This document shows positions 25,145 through 35,067 of a stretch of DNA of 64,000 nt, one piece after another. The notes under the pieces were generated by a model. That model had not been told where the DNA came from. It ran no database searches and was given only the letters and a program-made list of their open reading frames with translations. Each line of letters opens with the position of its first letter. The first letter of the stretch is position 1. A program made the position numbers and the translations under genes. The stretch comes from Terribium retamae (lineage in GTDB: Bacteria; Pseudomonadota; Alphaproteobacteria; Rhizobiales; Rhizobiaceae), in the NCBI RefSeq assembly GCF_022347545.1, contig NZ_JAKREW010000020.1:1-64000 (forward strand). Direction: 5' to 3'.

Positions 25145-27829
25145 CTACAATGTCTTATTCAAGCGCTTGCCGGAGAAGACATTGAGCAACGTTGCAACAA
25201 CATCAGCCACCTGCTTTGTCGTTGCCGTGGTTGGATCCAGGGTGAAGGACGTCGTTTCATTGTTCAATGTCCATGTCGGTTCATTTTGCGCCGTGTTGAA
25301 ATAGCCAGGGAATGAGTTGCCCAACAAGTATGTTATCGTGCCGTCTACCCGATAGAGCTTCGTGGACGTTGTTCCGTAATTTTGGACTACTTCTAGACGA
25401 AGCCTTGTGTCGGAGAACCAAGCAAGATAAGGCCCAACAGCATCCAGAACGCTGTCACCGTCATCATTATCAAACCCAATGGCATTTCGGCTAAACCAGA
25501 TGGTTGGCGTTGCCTCGAACAATGGGGGGCCGTTTCCATCTGCAAAAGCAGTGTAAAGCACAGGCGACTGTTGGTCTGAACCAACACCCGACTTACCACA
25601 ATTCCAAATCTTGTTTTCTTCAATCACAGTGTGGTTGGAAATGCTGCCGAAGAGGCCGTTGAGCGCCGCCTTGTAGACAGAATTTCCTTTGATAGTTCCG
25701 CCAAACCAGCCGGTCCAAATTCCTCTATTTACGTTCCTTATCGAGTTCCCTTCAATGGTGGATTTGCGCAATCGGTCGCAGCGGATCGCGCTATCACAAC
25801 GATCAAAGTCATTGCCCTTGATCACCCATCCTTCCGCCCAGATGTTGCGCCCGTTAACACCGGACGCCGCAACCGAACTGATACCCGAACCTCCGCCGTA
25901 ACCGCAGTTGATGAATTTGTTTCCTTGAATGACCGCGCCCTGACGACGGAACCTCGGATGAATGCTGAACTTGGTACTGTCAAACGATACGCCAGACGTA
26001 TGCGCGGTTTTGCAAACAAACAGGATCGAAGTGGAGCGGACGATATCGCCAACGGCGTAGGCCGTCGCCGTTGCCCAGGCTGGTCCGTAGTAAAATCCCG
26101 CGAGATTTTCAAACTGCATCTTGTAGCCAATCTGGCGACAAGTATCGAAGGTGTTGCCGATTACAGAGTGCCCGTCACTGTCAGAATCGTATACTTGATG
26201 TTGCCCCGGAGCCTCCCCAAAGTAGTTATCGTGCAGGAGAAGCACATCATTCATAATGGTGCGCAAGCTGATGGCGTGCCACTTGATGCGACAGTTGCAA
26301 ACGTCGAGGCGGGATTTGTATGCAGTCGTATTGCTTGGGTTGTAGTAAGACCCGTCGAATTTGGGGATAGAGTAGATAGCGGCATCCGAGCCATTGCCCT
26401 GATTTCCGTCAATCTCAGGCCGAATGTAAGTAGGGCCAAGACCCACAAAATCAGAGTCGCGGATGGTTACATTCAGGACACCGAAACAAACGACATCGCA
26501 CCCCGCATGGTTCCGGGTTGTTAAACGAGAAATAAATAGTTCGTAAAGGCTGTCCGCGTAGATTCCCGCAACATCATTGAGGCTTGAGGATTCATAATCG
26601 ATCTCACCTCCTGGCAGCAGCGGAGATTGTCCCGCGTTAATCCTTGTCTGCGCATAACCAACCAGAGTCACACCTGTGACCTTCACCTTTCCGGTGCTGG
26701 AATATGGCGTAGAAATGAACTTAAGTGTCTTTGACAGAGAATTCTTCTGCCAAACTTCAACGCCGTCTTTCCCTCTTATCCAGATCGATCGGAAGTTATG
26801 GAAAGTTTGAGGATCGGACGTGGAGGCGACAGCCGTTCCAATAATCTGATAAGTGGATTGCGAAAGCTCGATTACCAGGTCTCCACCCCGGGCATTTGCC
26901 GCTGCAACCATAGCCACCCAAGCAGATGTATCACCGGCTGCGCTGACACCGATCCGGCCAAATTGTTCGGGCCGTAACCATGGATCTGTTACCTCGTAGC
27001 GTGTGCCGTTCCCGTTTTGAAACGACCCTCCTGATACAACCTTCTTCAGGATAGACCCGCTGCCCGATTGCTGCGCTGAATCGTAAAAGGCTACGATGTA
27101 GTAATCAGGATCGCTCGCAGGGGTATCCGACTGAACTTGGGCAATGGTCGCTTTGGGTGACTGAACTGAGGAGGCGGCAGCCTGTGCCGCCGCTGCAGCA
27201 GCCTCTGCTGCCGCTTGAATGGCAGCGCTTGCCACATCCGTCAAAAGCCTGAAGTTAGTGCCGTCGTCTAGGAAGGCCACAAACATCCCGGCTTGCAAAT
27301 AGCCAGAAGAAAGCGCATTGCCTGTATTTGTTACAAGCGGCTTTGGAGACGCTCCGTTAGCGGCGATCGTGACCGCTCCGGTGTTCGCTTCGAACACATT
27401 CATTACCAGCAACGCAGCAGATGGCGAAGCCGGCAGCGGCAGGCTGGACGTGGCTATGATGGCGTTGGCAGTTCCGGCGCCAGCATCGTTAAGACGAATG
27501 AAGCTGTATGGTAAGTCAGCAACACGAACCCATGAACCCGTGCCGCTAGCACCAATCTTGCGATAGATGCCGTTATTTGCGACAACGGGGTCAGCCACGA
27601 CCCAGGCGAGCGTGTTGGCAATCCAAACCAGATTCGCTTCAAGATTTGCGCGGGTGTCGTAGATTGCGCTACTACCGGAAGAGAGACCGGCTGAAACCAT
27701 AGCCTCTAGCCAAGTACCCCACTCTCGAATCTTGGGCTTTCTTGGCTTGTGCGTGCCCGAAGACGGTACGCCATCAGTTTCAAAGTCGCGAAAAATCGCG
27801 TTGGCAAGATCGACCAAGCCAAGCTCCAT
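25145..27829 (-). CDS. Tailspike/tail fibre with beta-helix domain
   Basis: 894 residues. The first 230 form a virion-binding and collagen-like region ending in an Ala-rich segment near 205-225. A DPWLRPEQFG motif near 285 marks the entry to a pectate lyase-like right-handed beta helix with repeating ...GNxxxNxxxG turns (GNTFDTCRQIG, GNKFINCGYGG, GNSIRNVNRG, GNSVYKAALNG). The C-terminal 150 residues are a separate cap. Such spikes bind, and often cleave, surface polysaccharides; catalytic residues cannot be assigned by eye. The gene lies directly upstream of the polymerase-like gene. Confidence 0.85.
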   Translation of the reverse strand: MELGLVDLANAIFRDFETDGVPSSGTHKPRKPKIREWGTWLEAMVSAGLSSGSSAIYDTRANLEANLVWIANTLAWVVADPVVANNGIYRKIGASGTGSWVRVADLPYSFIRLNDAGAGTANAIIATSSLPLPASPSAALLVMNVFEANTGAVTIAANGASPKPLVTNTGNALSSGYLQAGMFVAFLDDGTNFRLLTDVASAAIQAAAEAAAAAAQAAASSVQSPKATIAQVQSDTPASDPDYYIVAFYDSAQQSGSGSILKKVVSGGSFQNGNGTRYEVTDPWLRPEQFGRIGVSAAGDTSAWVAMVAAANARGGDLVIELSQSTYQIIGTAVASTSDPQTFHNFRSIWIRGKDGVEVWQKNSLSKTLKFISTPYSSTGKVKVTGVTLVGYAQTRINAGQSPLLPGGEIDYESSSLNDVAGIYADSLYELFISRLTTRNHAGCDVVCFGVLNVTIRDSDFVGLGPTYIRPEIDGNQGNGSDAAIYSIPKFDGSYYNPSNTTAYKSRLDVCNCRIKWHAISLRTIMNDVLLLHDNYFGEAPGQHQVYDSDSDGHSVIGNTFDTCRQIGYKMQFENLAGFYYGPAWATATAYAVGDIVRSTSILFVCKTAHTSGVSFDSTKFSIHPRFRRQGAVIQGNKFINCGYGGGSGISSVAASGVNGRNIWAEGWVIKGNDFDRCDSAIRCDRLRKSTIEGNSIRNVNRGIWTGWFGGTIKGNSVYKAALNGLFGSISNHTVIEENKIWNCGKSGVGSDQQSPVLYTAFADGNGPPLFEATPTIWFSRNAIGFDNDDGDSVLDAVGPYLAWFSDTRLRLEVVQNYGTTSTKLYRVDGTITYLLGNSFPGYFNTAQNEPTWTLNNETTSFTLDPTTATTKQVADVVATLLNVFSGKRLNKTL

Positions 27830-27869
27830 TCATGCTCATTGTGTGCTGTTGCCTGGCGGGCCGCTACCG

Positions 27870-30005
27870 TCAGGTTACGGTCTTGGCGCCTGTCGCCACC
27901 GAGGCCGACTCCACGCCCGACGCATTGCGCGCCTTAAGCCAGTAATAGTAAGTACCGGCACTAAGCCCGGTGTTTGTCCAAGAGTCAGCAGTAGATGGTG
28001 CGCCATACTCGGTACGCACCAGCGTTGCAGTACCTTCGTTGTTGACGGTGTTGCGCCTGATATTCGTTGCGTGATAGTTCGCGCTATTGGGTGCCGTCCA
28101 CGTCAGCGCAACCTGTCCTGCACCTCCGGTGCCGCCAACTCCTGTTACAACACCAGGTGCCGTTGTGTCTGCTACTGGCGTTATGACGATGCTGGAAGTC
28201 CAGTCGCCCGGCTTACCCGATGCTGAAACATGGCGAATCTGGAACTCATATTGCTCGCCATCGGAGAGAGCAAAACTCTCGGCGCTTGTTGCTCCATCCT
28301 GAACACCAATTGGTATCCATTGCGTATCGGCCGTGCGCTTACCACGTGCCTGCACCTTAAGCGAAGCCACAGGTGGCGCACTAAACGATAAGCTTGCATA
28401 AGGTACAGGCGAACCGGCAACTGTTTTGCGAGTGATCGTAACATTGAAGCCAGTCGGATCCGGTATCGTTCTATCAACAACGGTATCGTCTCTAACTGGT
28501 GCAACACCCTCTTGGTCAGGAGACCACTGATATGCTGCCGATGGCATCGACTGCACGTTGAGCGTCACGCCCTGCAGCAGATTTCCTTCCGCAATGTCAA
28601 AGCGGAAATCCTGGACCTCAAACACCTCATCGATGTTGAATAGAGGATACTGGATGCGCACGAAGCGCTCACCCAGCGCCGCCAAGCCTCGCAAATTACA
28701 TTGGAATGCTCCAACCCAAGTTGGATTGGCTCTGTATGCATCCAATTTCATTAGTCTGCGCGTCTGCGAGTGAGACGGCGACATGATAAAAGGCGTATCA
28801 CGCTCTATCTCGCCGCGAGCTGATACATCCGCCTCGTCAATCCACGGATCCGCATCAGTGGTTTGGTAATCTTGGTCGGGACCAAGGTAAGTCGACCGAA
28901 TGACGTTGGCGGTCGTCGTAACATCGCGGCCGCGCGCCACGTCATTGAAGCCAATGATTGCATCGGCGTCCAAGATGACGGTTGGCTCAGACCAAGCGCC
29001 AATATCCAGTGCAAGCCCCCCATCCGAAGTGGGGTATAGCCTGCCGTCCGTTGATGCCAGCATTCGGCCAAGAACATCGGCCGGACGCTCATTAAGGAAG
29101 TAGCTGCCCCAAAGCCTATACCGCGGCTCTGTGCCTCCGGCATTGAGCGTAATAGCTTGCGCGCACCTTGTGTAAGACTCTTGCCACTTGGCCAACGCCA
29201 GGGGCGTATTGAAGATCGAAGATGGCAAGCGCATGCCGTCGCCGTGCTTCATATAATCCAGAATTACCGCGGCGCCGTTATCTGACCAAGCCAACACACC
29301 GGTCACCGGATTTAAAACCAGGCATCCGCGCAACACAGCGCGGTAATTGGTGTTAATGCCGTTTGGAAAGCAGCCTTGAAAATCCTCGGCAGGGACCGGG
29401 CGCTGAAGAATTGCCAATGACGCAACTCCATTGCCTTTATGGGCACTGGTCCATTCGGGAAATGCAGCCGCTATGTGGCTGTAGACAGTCTCGGATGCTC
29501 CACCCAAGCGGTTTTGGATATTTACAAGTGACCCGTCGCCGCCTATCCATCTTCCCTCTATAACGTCTGAATTTCCGTCGAGCGTGACGTGCGTGTCATC
29601 AAGCCAGAATTCTTCAATTGCATCAATCGGCCCTTGCCCCAAGGCAAGAATCTTATAGAAAGACCCCTCCTTGCCCTCGGCAAACACCCAAGGGCCCGAC
29701 ACCTTAACGCGGCCGTAGTGGCGCGCTCGTGGCTGCGATGGCTGGCGAACGGATTGCTGTACGTCTTCGGGTTTTGGAGACTGCGGCTTGAATAGCGATG
29801 AAGCTAAAAGATTTAAGCCAACCGCCAGTCCGCCAGTCACAAGTCCAGTGATAGTGCTAATCGCAAGAGCGGATCCGGCCAAACCAATCGTTGCAGAGCT
29901 TGACGTTAGCAACCCAAATACAAGACCCTCAATAAATCCTGTCTTTGTGGCACCCATCGCAGCCATACGGCTGTCGCCAGTTACGTTGTTGCGCCAAAAT
30001 CGCAT
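27870..30005 (-). CDS. Tail tip/host specificity protein (gpJ-like)
   Basis: About 711 residues from ATG 30005; ATG 29966 is an alternative. It opens with a glycine-rich hydrophobic region (residues 20-60) as phage J-type tip proteins often do, followed by a large tail-hub region (GRVKVSGPWVFAEGKEGS). The last 250 residues have two fibronectin type III domains (SLSFSAPPVASLKVQARG and VALTWTAPNSANYHAT). It forms the tip of the tail and contributes to receptor contact. Confidence 0.85.
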   Translation of the reverse strand: MRFWRNNVTGDSRMAAMGATKTGFIEGLVFGLLTSSSATIGLAGSALAISTITGLVTGGLAVGLNLLASSLFKPQSPKPEDVQQSVRQPSQPRARHYGRVKVSGPWVFAEGKEGSFYKILALGQGPIDAIEEFWLDDTHVTLDGNSDVIEGRWIGGDGSLVNIQNRLGGASETVYSHIAAAFPEWTSAHKGNGVASLAILQRPVPAEDFQGCFPNGINTNYRAVLRGCLVLNPVTGVLAWSDNGAAVILDYMKHGDGMRLPSSIFNTPLALAKWQESYTRCAQAITLNAGGTEPRYRLWGSYFLNERPADVLGRMLASTDGRLYPTSDGGLALDIGAWSEPTVILDADAIIGFNDVARGRDVTTTANVIRSTYLGPDQDYQTTDADPWIDEADVSARGEIERDTPFIMSPSHSQTRRLMKLDAYRANPTWVGAFQCNLRGLAALGERFVRIQYPLFNIDEVFEVQDFRFDIAEGNLLQGVTLNVQSMPSAAYQWSPDQEGVAPVRDDTVVDRTIPDPTGFNVTITRKTVAGSPVPYASLSFSAPPVASLKVQARGKRTADTQWIPIGVQDGATSAESFALSDGEQYEFQIRHVSASGKPGDWTSSIVITPVADTTAPGVVTGVGGTGGAGQVALTWTAPNSANYHATNIRRNTVNNEGTATLVRTEYGAPSTADSWTNTGLSAGTYYYWLKARNASGVESASVATGAKTVT

Positions 30006-30376
30006 ATGCGCCAAGCCTTCCAAACGTTCGCCAGTGGCGCTGTAAAAAAACCGTCTTCGTGGCGGGTGATCCAATGACCACCAGCGTGGATGGCCGGACC
30101 GATGCGCTCACCGACATCCACGAGTCCGACGTCGCCGCGTTGCGGGCTGGCTGTTTTGACAAGCCCTGCGCGGCGCATAGCTGCATTCATAATAAGCGGC
30201 AGGTGCGGCAAGATCGCCATCGCGCCACCCTTGTCGCCATAAATGATGGGGCCAGCCGCAACTGGCGACACACCGCACTTAAGTCGCACCCACCGATCGC
30301 ACATCATGGTGCAGTCGTTTAGGCCCCACGCGAACGGCTTAGCCGCCTCCCGCGCCAAAAACTCGTCAAGAGTCAT
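29981..30376 (-). CDS. NlpC/P60-like tail-tip peptidase (DUF6950 type)
   Basis: 131 residues with FAWGLNDCTMMCDRWV, where the cysteine is the likely nucleophile, and AIHAGGHWITRHEDGFF holding the histidine. Small cysteine peptidases in this place cut peptidoglycan peptides during DNA entry. The ATG shares a base with the upstream stop (TAATG). Confidence 0.75.
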   Translation of the reverse strand: MTLDEFLAREAAKPFAWGLNDCTMMCDRWVRLKCGVSPVAAGPIIYGDKGGAMAILPHLPLIMNAAMRRAGLVKTASPQRGDVGLVDVGERIGPAIHAGGHWITRHEDGFFTAPLANVWKAWRICDFGATT

Positions 30377-30987
30377 TAGAAGTCCGGATATGTGAACGTC
30401 TTAAAAAGCAGGTTGGGCGTGAACTGAAAAAACTTGTCGCCCGGATGGCGCGTCTGCTGGTCGCGATCGGTGAATCTGCCGTTAGGCGGCTTCGACCGAT
30501 TGAAGAAGACGTTTTCCGCAGTAATCGAAATTGACTGCACTGCGCCTTGTGTATCGCCCATTTGCGTGCGCGAAACCTTTGGCGGTTGGAGAAAGCCCCA
30601 AAAAACCGCGAGTGGCGATCCGACCGGGTTCCAAGCCTCGACTGTTGGGTGATCATCTCCAGCGAAAAGCTGCAGATAGACCTTGACTAACTGCTGGTCG
30701 ACGTCTGGCGTTTCGGCTAGAGCAAGTCCAAGCAAGTCGTTTGCTTGATCAGGCAAGCCATTGAGTGTGAACGTTACGCTTTCCGATACCGTACCGCCCG
30801 ACACGCCAAGCCCGTCAATGGCCGCGGCGCCCTTAAGAGGGGACCAAGTAAAGCCACCCGATACCAGGTCGGTGTAACCATTCCACAGGCGCACAGTGCT
30901 GCTTTGGAATTGCATCTCAACCAGAAAGTCGACAATGACTTTCCGCCCCGACAGCAACGCAAGCTGGTCGGCTGTGAAAAAGGACAT
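30376..30987 (-). CDS. Tail protein, minor (tip module)
   Basis: 203 residues of beta-rich pattern, VIVDFLVEMQFQSSTVRLWNG near the start, without membrane segments. Position between the tape-measure-side tail protein and the NlpC-like gene is where phages of this type keep a distal tail or hub-linked protein. Exact role not assigned. Confidence 0.7.
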   Translation of the reverse strand: MSFFTADQLALLSGRKVIVDFLVEMQFQSSTVRLWNGYTDLVSGGFTWSPLKGAAAIDGLGVSGGTVSESVTFTLNGLPDQANDLLGLALAETPDVDQQLVKVYLQLFAGDDHPTVEAWNPVGSPLAVFWGFLQPPKVSRTQMGDTQGAVQSISITAENVFFNRSKPPNGRFTDRDQQTRHPGDKFFQFTPNLLFKTFTYPDF

Positions 30988-30997
30988 GCGCTACCGC

Positions 30998-31066
30998 TTA
31001 TTTTCTTAGAATGGCCTCAATCAATGCGCCCCAGGCGCGAATAGCCTTCTTGTCTGGTTTATACAT
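30998..31066 (-). CDS. Possible 22-residue peptide between two tail genes
   Basis: The ATG overlaps the end of the upstream tail gene, and the frame (MYKPDKKAIRAWGALIEAIL, RK) is basic and helical. It fills the only gap between these genes. No ribosome site is evident, so it is offered with caution. Confidence 0.35.
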   Translation of the reverse strand: MYKPDKKAIRAWGALIEAILRK

Positions 31067-31745
31067 CTTCGATAAAGCTCACGGAGGGGTTGGCGAAACG
31101 CCGACCGGACAAATCCAAATCCATCGCGTCGTCAGACGCCAAGCGAACGCGAACAACCGGATCGTCAAAATCCAGTATGGCTCCGGCAGCCGCCGCTTCC
31201 CGCAGCGGGGGGCGGAATGTTATGGCGGCGGTCGTGGGAGTCGTGTACGTTATCGTGCGCACACGATAGAGCCGTTCACCAATAGAAAAGTGCTGGCCGG
31301 GCTCTATCGTGCCACCATAGTTCACAACGATATTCGCCGACACAGCACGCGCAGAAATGCCGGAAGACAGCTCCACCGACATGGTGCCGCCCTCATATTC
31401 CGAGTCGTCGCCAAACGGCGCGTCGTCCCAGTGCGGAACGCCGTCCAACAGCGCAGCAGTTTCGGTTGACGTAAAACCATCCGGCAGCGGCTGATATGCG
31501 CGGCAAAGCGGGATGACTATCGATCCTAACCTACCTTCCAGCAAATTTGCGATCGCCCGGAACGCCAACACGTGGTTGCGCTCACGGATGATCAAATTGC
31601 TGTAGGTTGCCTTCCAGAGCCCCGCGTCTGAGGCAACCGTTTGAGTCGCCCCCGACACCGAGGCTGGTGCCGCCAACGTTCGTGGCGACACCTCAAACAA
31701 CACATCGCGCGGCCGCAAGACGTGCACCGGCCATCTTATGGTCAC
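31059..31745 (-). CDS. Distal tail protein
   Basis: 228 residues. Begins TIRWPVHVLRPRDVLFEVSPR; beta-rich with repeated short strands, no catalytic motif. The gene directly after the tape measure gene in this phage class usually codes for a distal tail protein that joins the tube to the tip. Assignment rests on position and size. Confidence 0.7.
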   Translation of the reverse strand: MTIRWPVHVLRPRDVLFEVSPRTLAAPASVSGATQTVASDAGLWKATYSNLIIRERNHVLAFRAIANLLEGRLGSIVIPLCRAYQPLPDGFTSTETAALLDGVPHWDDAPFGDDSEYEGGTMSVELSSGISARAVSANIVVNYGGTIEPGQHFSIGERLYRVRTITYTTPTTAAITFRPPLREAAAAGAILDFDDPVVRVRLASDDAMDLDLSGRRFANPSVSFIEDV

Positions 31746-31746
31746 G

Positions 31747-34695
31747 TTATCCAGTCCTCGATTGAGCGTTGGCCATCATGCCAGGAAAGTTCTTCTGGAC
31801 GTTCTTAGTCGACGCCTGAATGATGGCAGGCGCAGCCTGGCGCACCGTTGACTTCGACACGCTTTCAACGAACGGCATCAGATTGCCGTTGTTATCGGCT
31901 GACACGCCTACCGTGACGTTGATGTTGCTGCTGTCCGCGTTCTTCTGCGGAATGGCTTGGCTTGCACGCAAATCAACCGGAATGCGTCTGCCGTCCGGCA
32001 GCGGCACAGCAGCTTCAGCCCGCCCGGTCTCACCAAAGATTGCCGCGGTCTTTGAAACACCGCCTCGAGCAAACTTCTTAAGTGGCTGTGGCTTGCCGTT
32101 CTTGGCAATGCCGCCATTGGCAAACGGAAACAGGAACGAGAACAACCCACCCAAAATGCCGCCGCCTGGCGTTGCTCCAAGGCCACCACCATCGAACAAG
32201 CTATTCAGGGCAATATCCAGCAGCCTGTCAGCTACCTTACTCAGTGCATTCGAAAGTGCTTCGGAAGCCGACTTGCCGTCTTTTAGGTCTTGAATAAACC
32301 CGCCTAGCAAGTCCTTGCCGAACGCCGACGACTGCGACATTTGCTGATTGAGGTTTTGGACCCCTTGCTGCATCTGCTCGCGGCTGGCATCGGCACGCGC
32401 ATATTTCTCGGCAAGCTCATCGATCTTGGCGGCATATGCCGGCGTAATCTCAATGCCGTTGTCCATGGCATCGTTAAGCAACTTCTGCTTAATCTCTGCC
32501 TTGGTCTGCGCGTAGCCGTAATCGTTGATAAGCGGATTGACCAAGCCAAGCGCAGCAGCCTCCTTATTCAGAAGGTCAATGCGCAACTGCATGTCGCTCA
32601 ATCGCTCATTGAAGCGATCTTCGTTCTTTACGGCGTCCTGTACGCCGCTGGGCGCCCCGCCAAGGAACATATCGGCTTCGGTGTTGCGACGATTGCGGTT
32701 GATGCCGCCGTTGTCGCCGCCAAGGCCACGGATGGCTTGTACAATCGTTGCCTGGTTGCCGGTCTTGATCGCATCCACAATGCGCTGCGGCAGCGAGCCG
32801 TAGTTGTAGGCGATCGACGTTAGCGCGGCCTGCTGTTTCTCATCAAAGCTGCTGAAGGTGTCGCTGCCAATCTGGCGCTTGATGGTATCCTGAAATTCAC
32901 CAATACGGCGAACCAGGTCACGGTTTGCGTCGGCAACGGAGACCGACATGCCTTGCGTGATTTTCTGAATAGAGCCATCAGCAAGCGTTACTGTGTCGGA
33001 TCCGTATCCAGCGCGGAACGCGTTTACGTCCCATTTCGGCCGAGAAATGAACCCCTCAAACTGCTTGATGACTTCAGCCGCACTCGAAACGCTGACGCTT
33101 GTACTTTTAACAAGATTTTCGGCTGCAATTTCCTTCGCAGCCTGGATCTTGGCGGCGGCCTCAGTAATCGCGACGCCAACCTCGCCGGCCGCCTTGATTA
33201 TCTTGTCGGCGCGGTCATCAATTTCCTTCTGCAGATCTGTCCGCTGCGCGTCAGCGTTGCGGCCCGCTATGAAGTCGCCGTAGTCCTTGCCGTTCTTCTG
33301 GAACGCGCGCGAATCGGCTCGGTCATCAGTGTTCAAGCCAGCAGTGACGGCATCGCCGGCAATATTTGCCGTGGCTGCGGCCGCTTTATTGGATTCCGCG
33401 GTTAGCTCGCGAACGCGTGCAATGATGGCGTCAAACTTGCCGACCAACTCCGAAAGACCGGGGTTGTTGCCTGCGATAGCGGCAATCGCTTTACTCGCTC
33501 CGTCTGCATCAATCGTGCCGTCACGCAACTGCTGGCGCAGCTTGCGAAACTGCTTGATTTGAACGTCGCTGACGATGCCGGCCTTGGCTGCCTTCTCCAG
33601 GCGATCAAAGAGCTTGTCAATTTTGTCTTTGGCTTCGTCCAGTTCCTTCAAAAGGTCTCCGGACCCAAGCGAACCGGACAGGCCGGAACCGAGGCTTGAA
33701 AGACCGGTCGCATCACCGATGCCGCCGCCCAACTTTTGGGCGTATTCGTTGATGGTGTTTAGCGCCTCGGCAACCTTGCCAAGATAACCAGCACCGCCAC
33801 CGCCCTGAAGAGCCTCGAGCGACTTCGACAGGCTGTCAATCGCGTTGACCAAATCAGTTCCAAGGAACCGGCCAACCTCACCACCAACACCAGAAACTTC
33901 ACTCAGCTTGCCGACAAATGCGGTGAGCGAGTTGTTTACGAGCGAGATGCCCTCCGCAATCGTCGCGTTGGTCGAACCGTATGCCCGATCAATGAGCGGC
34001 TTGGCGTCAAGGATGGCTTTGAACACCCGGTCAACGGTTAGCTTGCCGTCTGCGCCTAGCTGCTTGAGGCCGCCAATTGTGGTCTCGAATTCGTTGGCGA
34101 TCGCCTGCGCGATAAGCGGCGCGTTCTCGCGCAGAGACCGCAATTCATCGCCTTGCAAGATACCGCTACCAAGCGCCTGGCTAAGTTGCAGCACGCCGGC
34201 AGCCTGTTCGCTAGCCGACGCGCCACCCGCCTTGAATGCCTTGTTGACGATTTCAGTAGCGGTAGCCACCTCCTGCTCGCTTTTCGCGACATCCTTGGTG
34301 GATCGCAAAAGCTTAGCGTAAAGGTCAACGGTTTCTGTAATGCCAGAGCGCGTATCTGTGGCAATCTTGTTTATGTCATCAAGGGAACGCGCAGACCTGC
34401 CACTTACCGCAGACGCCGCGGCAATCTTGTTGCCCGCCTCCGTCCAAGCATCAGCGTAGTTCTTTACGGTGTTGACTGCCGCCGAGCCGATAATGGCGCC
34501 GACACCACCTTTAAGCGACCCACTCAATCCAGCAAACGACAAGCCCTTTTCTAGCTTCTTATTTGTTTGCGCGAACTGGCGTTCAATGCTCTTAAGGCGT
34601 TGCTGGCTTACCTTGTCGGCTTTGATAAGCGCGTTCTCGAATGACTTGGTCCTGGCTTCCAGGCTCACTATCAATCGTTCAAGGTCTGTAGCCAT
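31747..34695 (-). CDS. Tape measure protein with embedded lysozyme domain
   Basis: 982 residues. The N-terminal 250 residues have the tape measure pattern (SGRSARSLDDINKIATDTRSG and GSGILQGDELRSLRENAPLI). Long helical stretches follow. Residues about 535-680 hold a lysozyme-like domain of the GH24 kind: KQFEGFISRPKWDVNAFRAG, TQGMSVSVADANRDLVRRI and FDEKQQAALTSIAYNYG, so the protein can open peptidoglycan during DNA entry. It sets tail length. Its start is separated from the chaperone genes by an inserted plus-strand gene. Confidence 0.92.
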   Translation of the reverse strand: MATDLERLIVSLEARTKSFENALIKADKVSQQRLKSIERQFAQTNKKLEKGLSFAGLSGSLKGGVGAIIGSAAVNTVKNYADAWTEAGNKIAAASAVSGRSARSLDDINKIATDTRSGITETVDLYAKLLRSTKDVAKSEQEVATATEIVNKAFKAGGASASEQAAGVLQLSQALGSGILQGDELRSLRENAPLIAQAIANEFETTIGGLKQLGADGKLTVDRVFKAILDAKPLIDRAYGSTNATIAEGISLVNNSLTAFVGKLSEVSGVGGEVGRFLGTDLVNAIDSLSKSLEALQGGGGAGYLGKVAEALNTINEYAQKLGGGIGDATGLSSLGSGLSGSLGSGDLLKELDEAKDKIDKLFDRLEKAAKAGIVSDVQIKQFRKLRQQLRDGTIDADGASKAIAAIAGNNPGLSELVGKFDAIIARVRELTAESNKAAAATANIAGDAVTAGLNTDDRADSRAFQKNGKDYGDFIAGRNADAQRTDLQKEIDDRADKIIKAAGEVGVAITEAAAKIQAAKEIAAENLVKSTSVSVSSAAEVIKQFEGFISRPKWDVNAFRAGYGSDTVTLADGSIQKITQGMSVSVADANRDLVRRIGEFQDTIKRQIGSDTFSSFDEKQQAALTSIAYNYGSLPQRIVDAIKTGNQATIVQAIRGLGGDNGGINRNRRNTEADMFLGGAPSGVQDAVKNEDRFNERLSDMQLRIDLLNKEAAALGLVNPLINDYGYAQTKAEIKQKLLNDAMDNGIEITPAYAAKIDELAEKYARADASREQMQQGVQNLNQQMSQSSAFGKDLLGGFIQDLKDGKSASEALSNALSKVADRLLDIALNSLFDGGGLGATPGGGILGGLFSFLFPFANGGIAKNGKPQPLKKFARGGVSKTAAIFGETGRAEAAVPLPDGRRIPVDLRASQAIPQKNADSSNINVTVGVSADNNGNLMPFVESVSKSTVRQAAPAIIQASTKNVQKNFPGMMANAQSRTG

Positions 34696-34743
34696 GCGCA
34701 GAATTCCGTGCTATAGGTGCGCGCTTAACGGGGCGTCACGACA

Positions 34744-35067
34744 ATGAAAAAGATATTGATGCTTGGCTTCGCGGCGTTGGCAGCAACCAACGCGCAGGCA
34801 ACCACAACGAACGGCGTTGCAATAAACGTAACAGGCATTGTTGCAGGTGCGGCCGATCTCTCGGTCTATAACCTTGCCGGGCCGCGCATTAAGTCGGCAT
34901 TTATGTACTGCACGTTTCGCGACAGCGACGGCCAGCGCATAGATTCCGTGCCGGTTTATGTCGCCAATCTGGAGCCTGGTGAGACAGCCAATCAAAGGGC
35001 GACGATGTCAAATCGCATCATCGCCAATAAGGTTGACTGTTTCTTAGAATCGGTGCGCAGGGACTAA
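34744..35067 (+). CDS. Plus-strand secreted protein inserted in the tail module
   Basis: 107 residues with a typical signal peptide, MKKILMLGFAALAATNAQA, then a small beta-type domain with two cysteines (MYCTFRDSDG, VDCFLES). It reads against all neighbouring tail genes and lies between chaperone and tape measure, where normally nothing is inserted. Its stop overlaps the stop of the frameshifted chaperone frame. These are marks of a moron, a gene expressed from the prophage to benefit host or lysogen. Function unknown. Confidence 0.65.
   Translation: MKKILMLGFAALAATNAQATTTNGVAINVTGIVAGAADLSVYNLAGPRIKSAFMYCTFRDSDGQRIDSVPVYVANLEPGETANQRATMSNRIIANKVDCFLESVRRD

Noticed and set aside
25631..26524. 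297-codon plus-strand frame opposite the tailspike
   Set aside because: Antisense to a beta-helix protein; no ribosome site.
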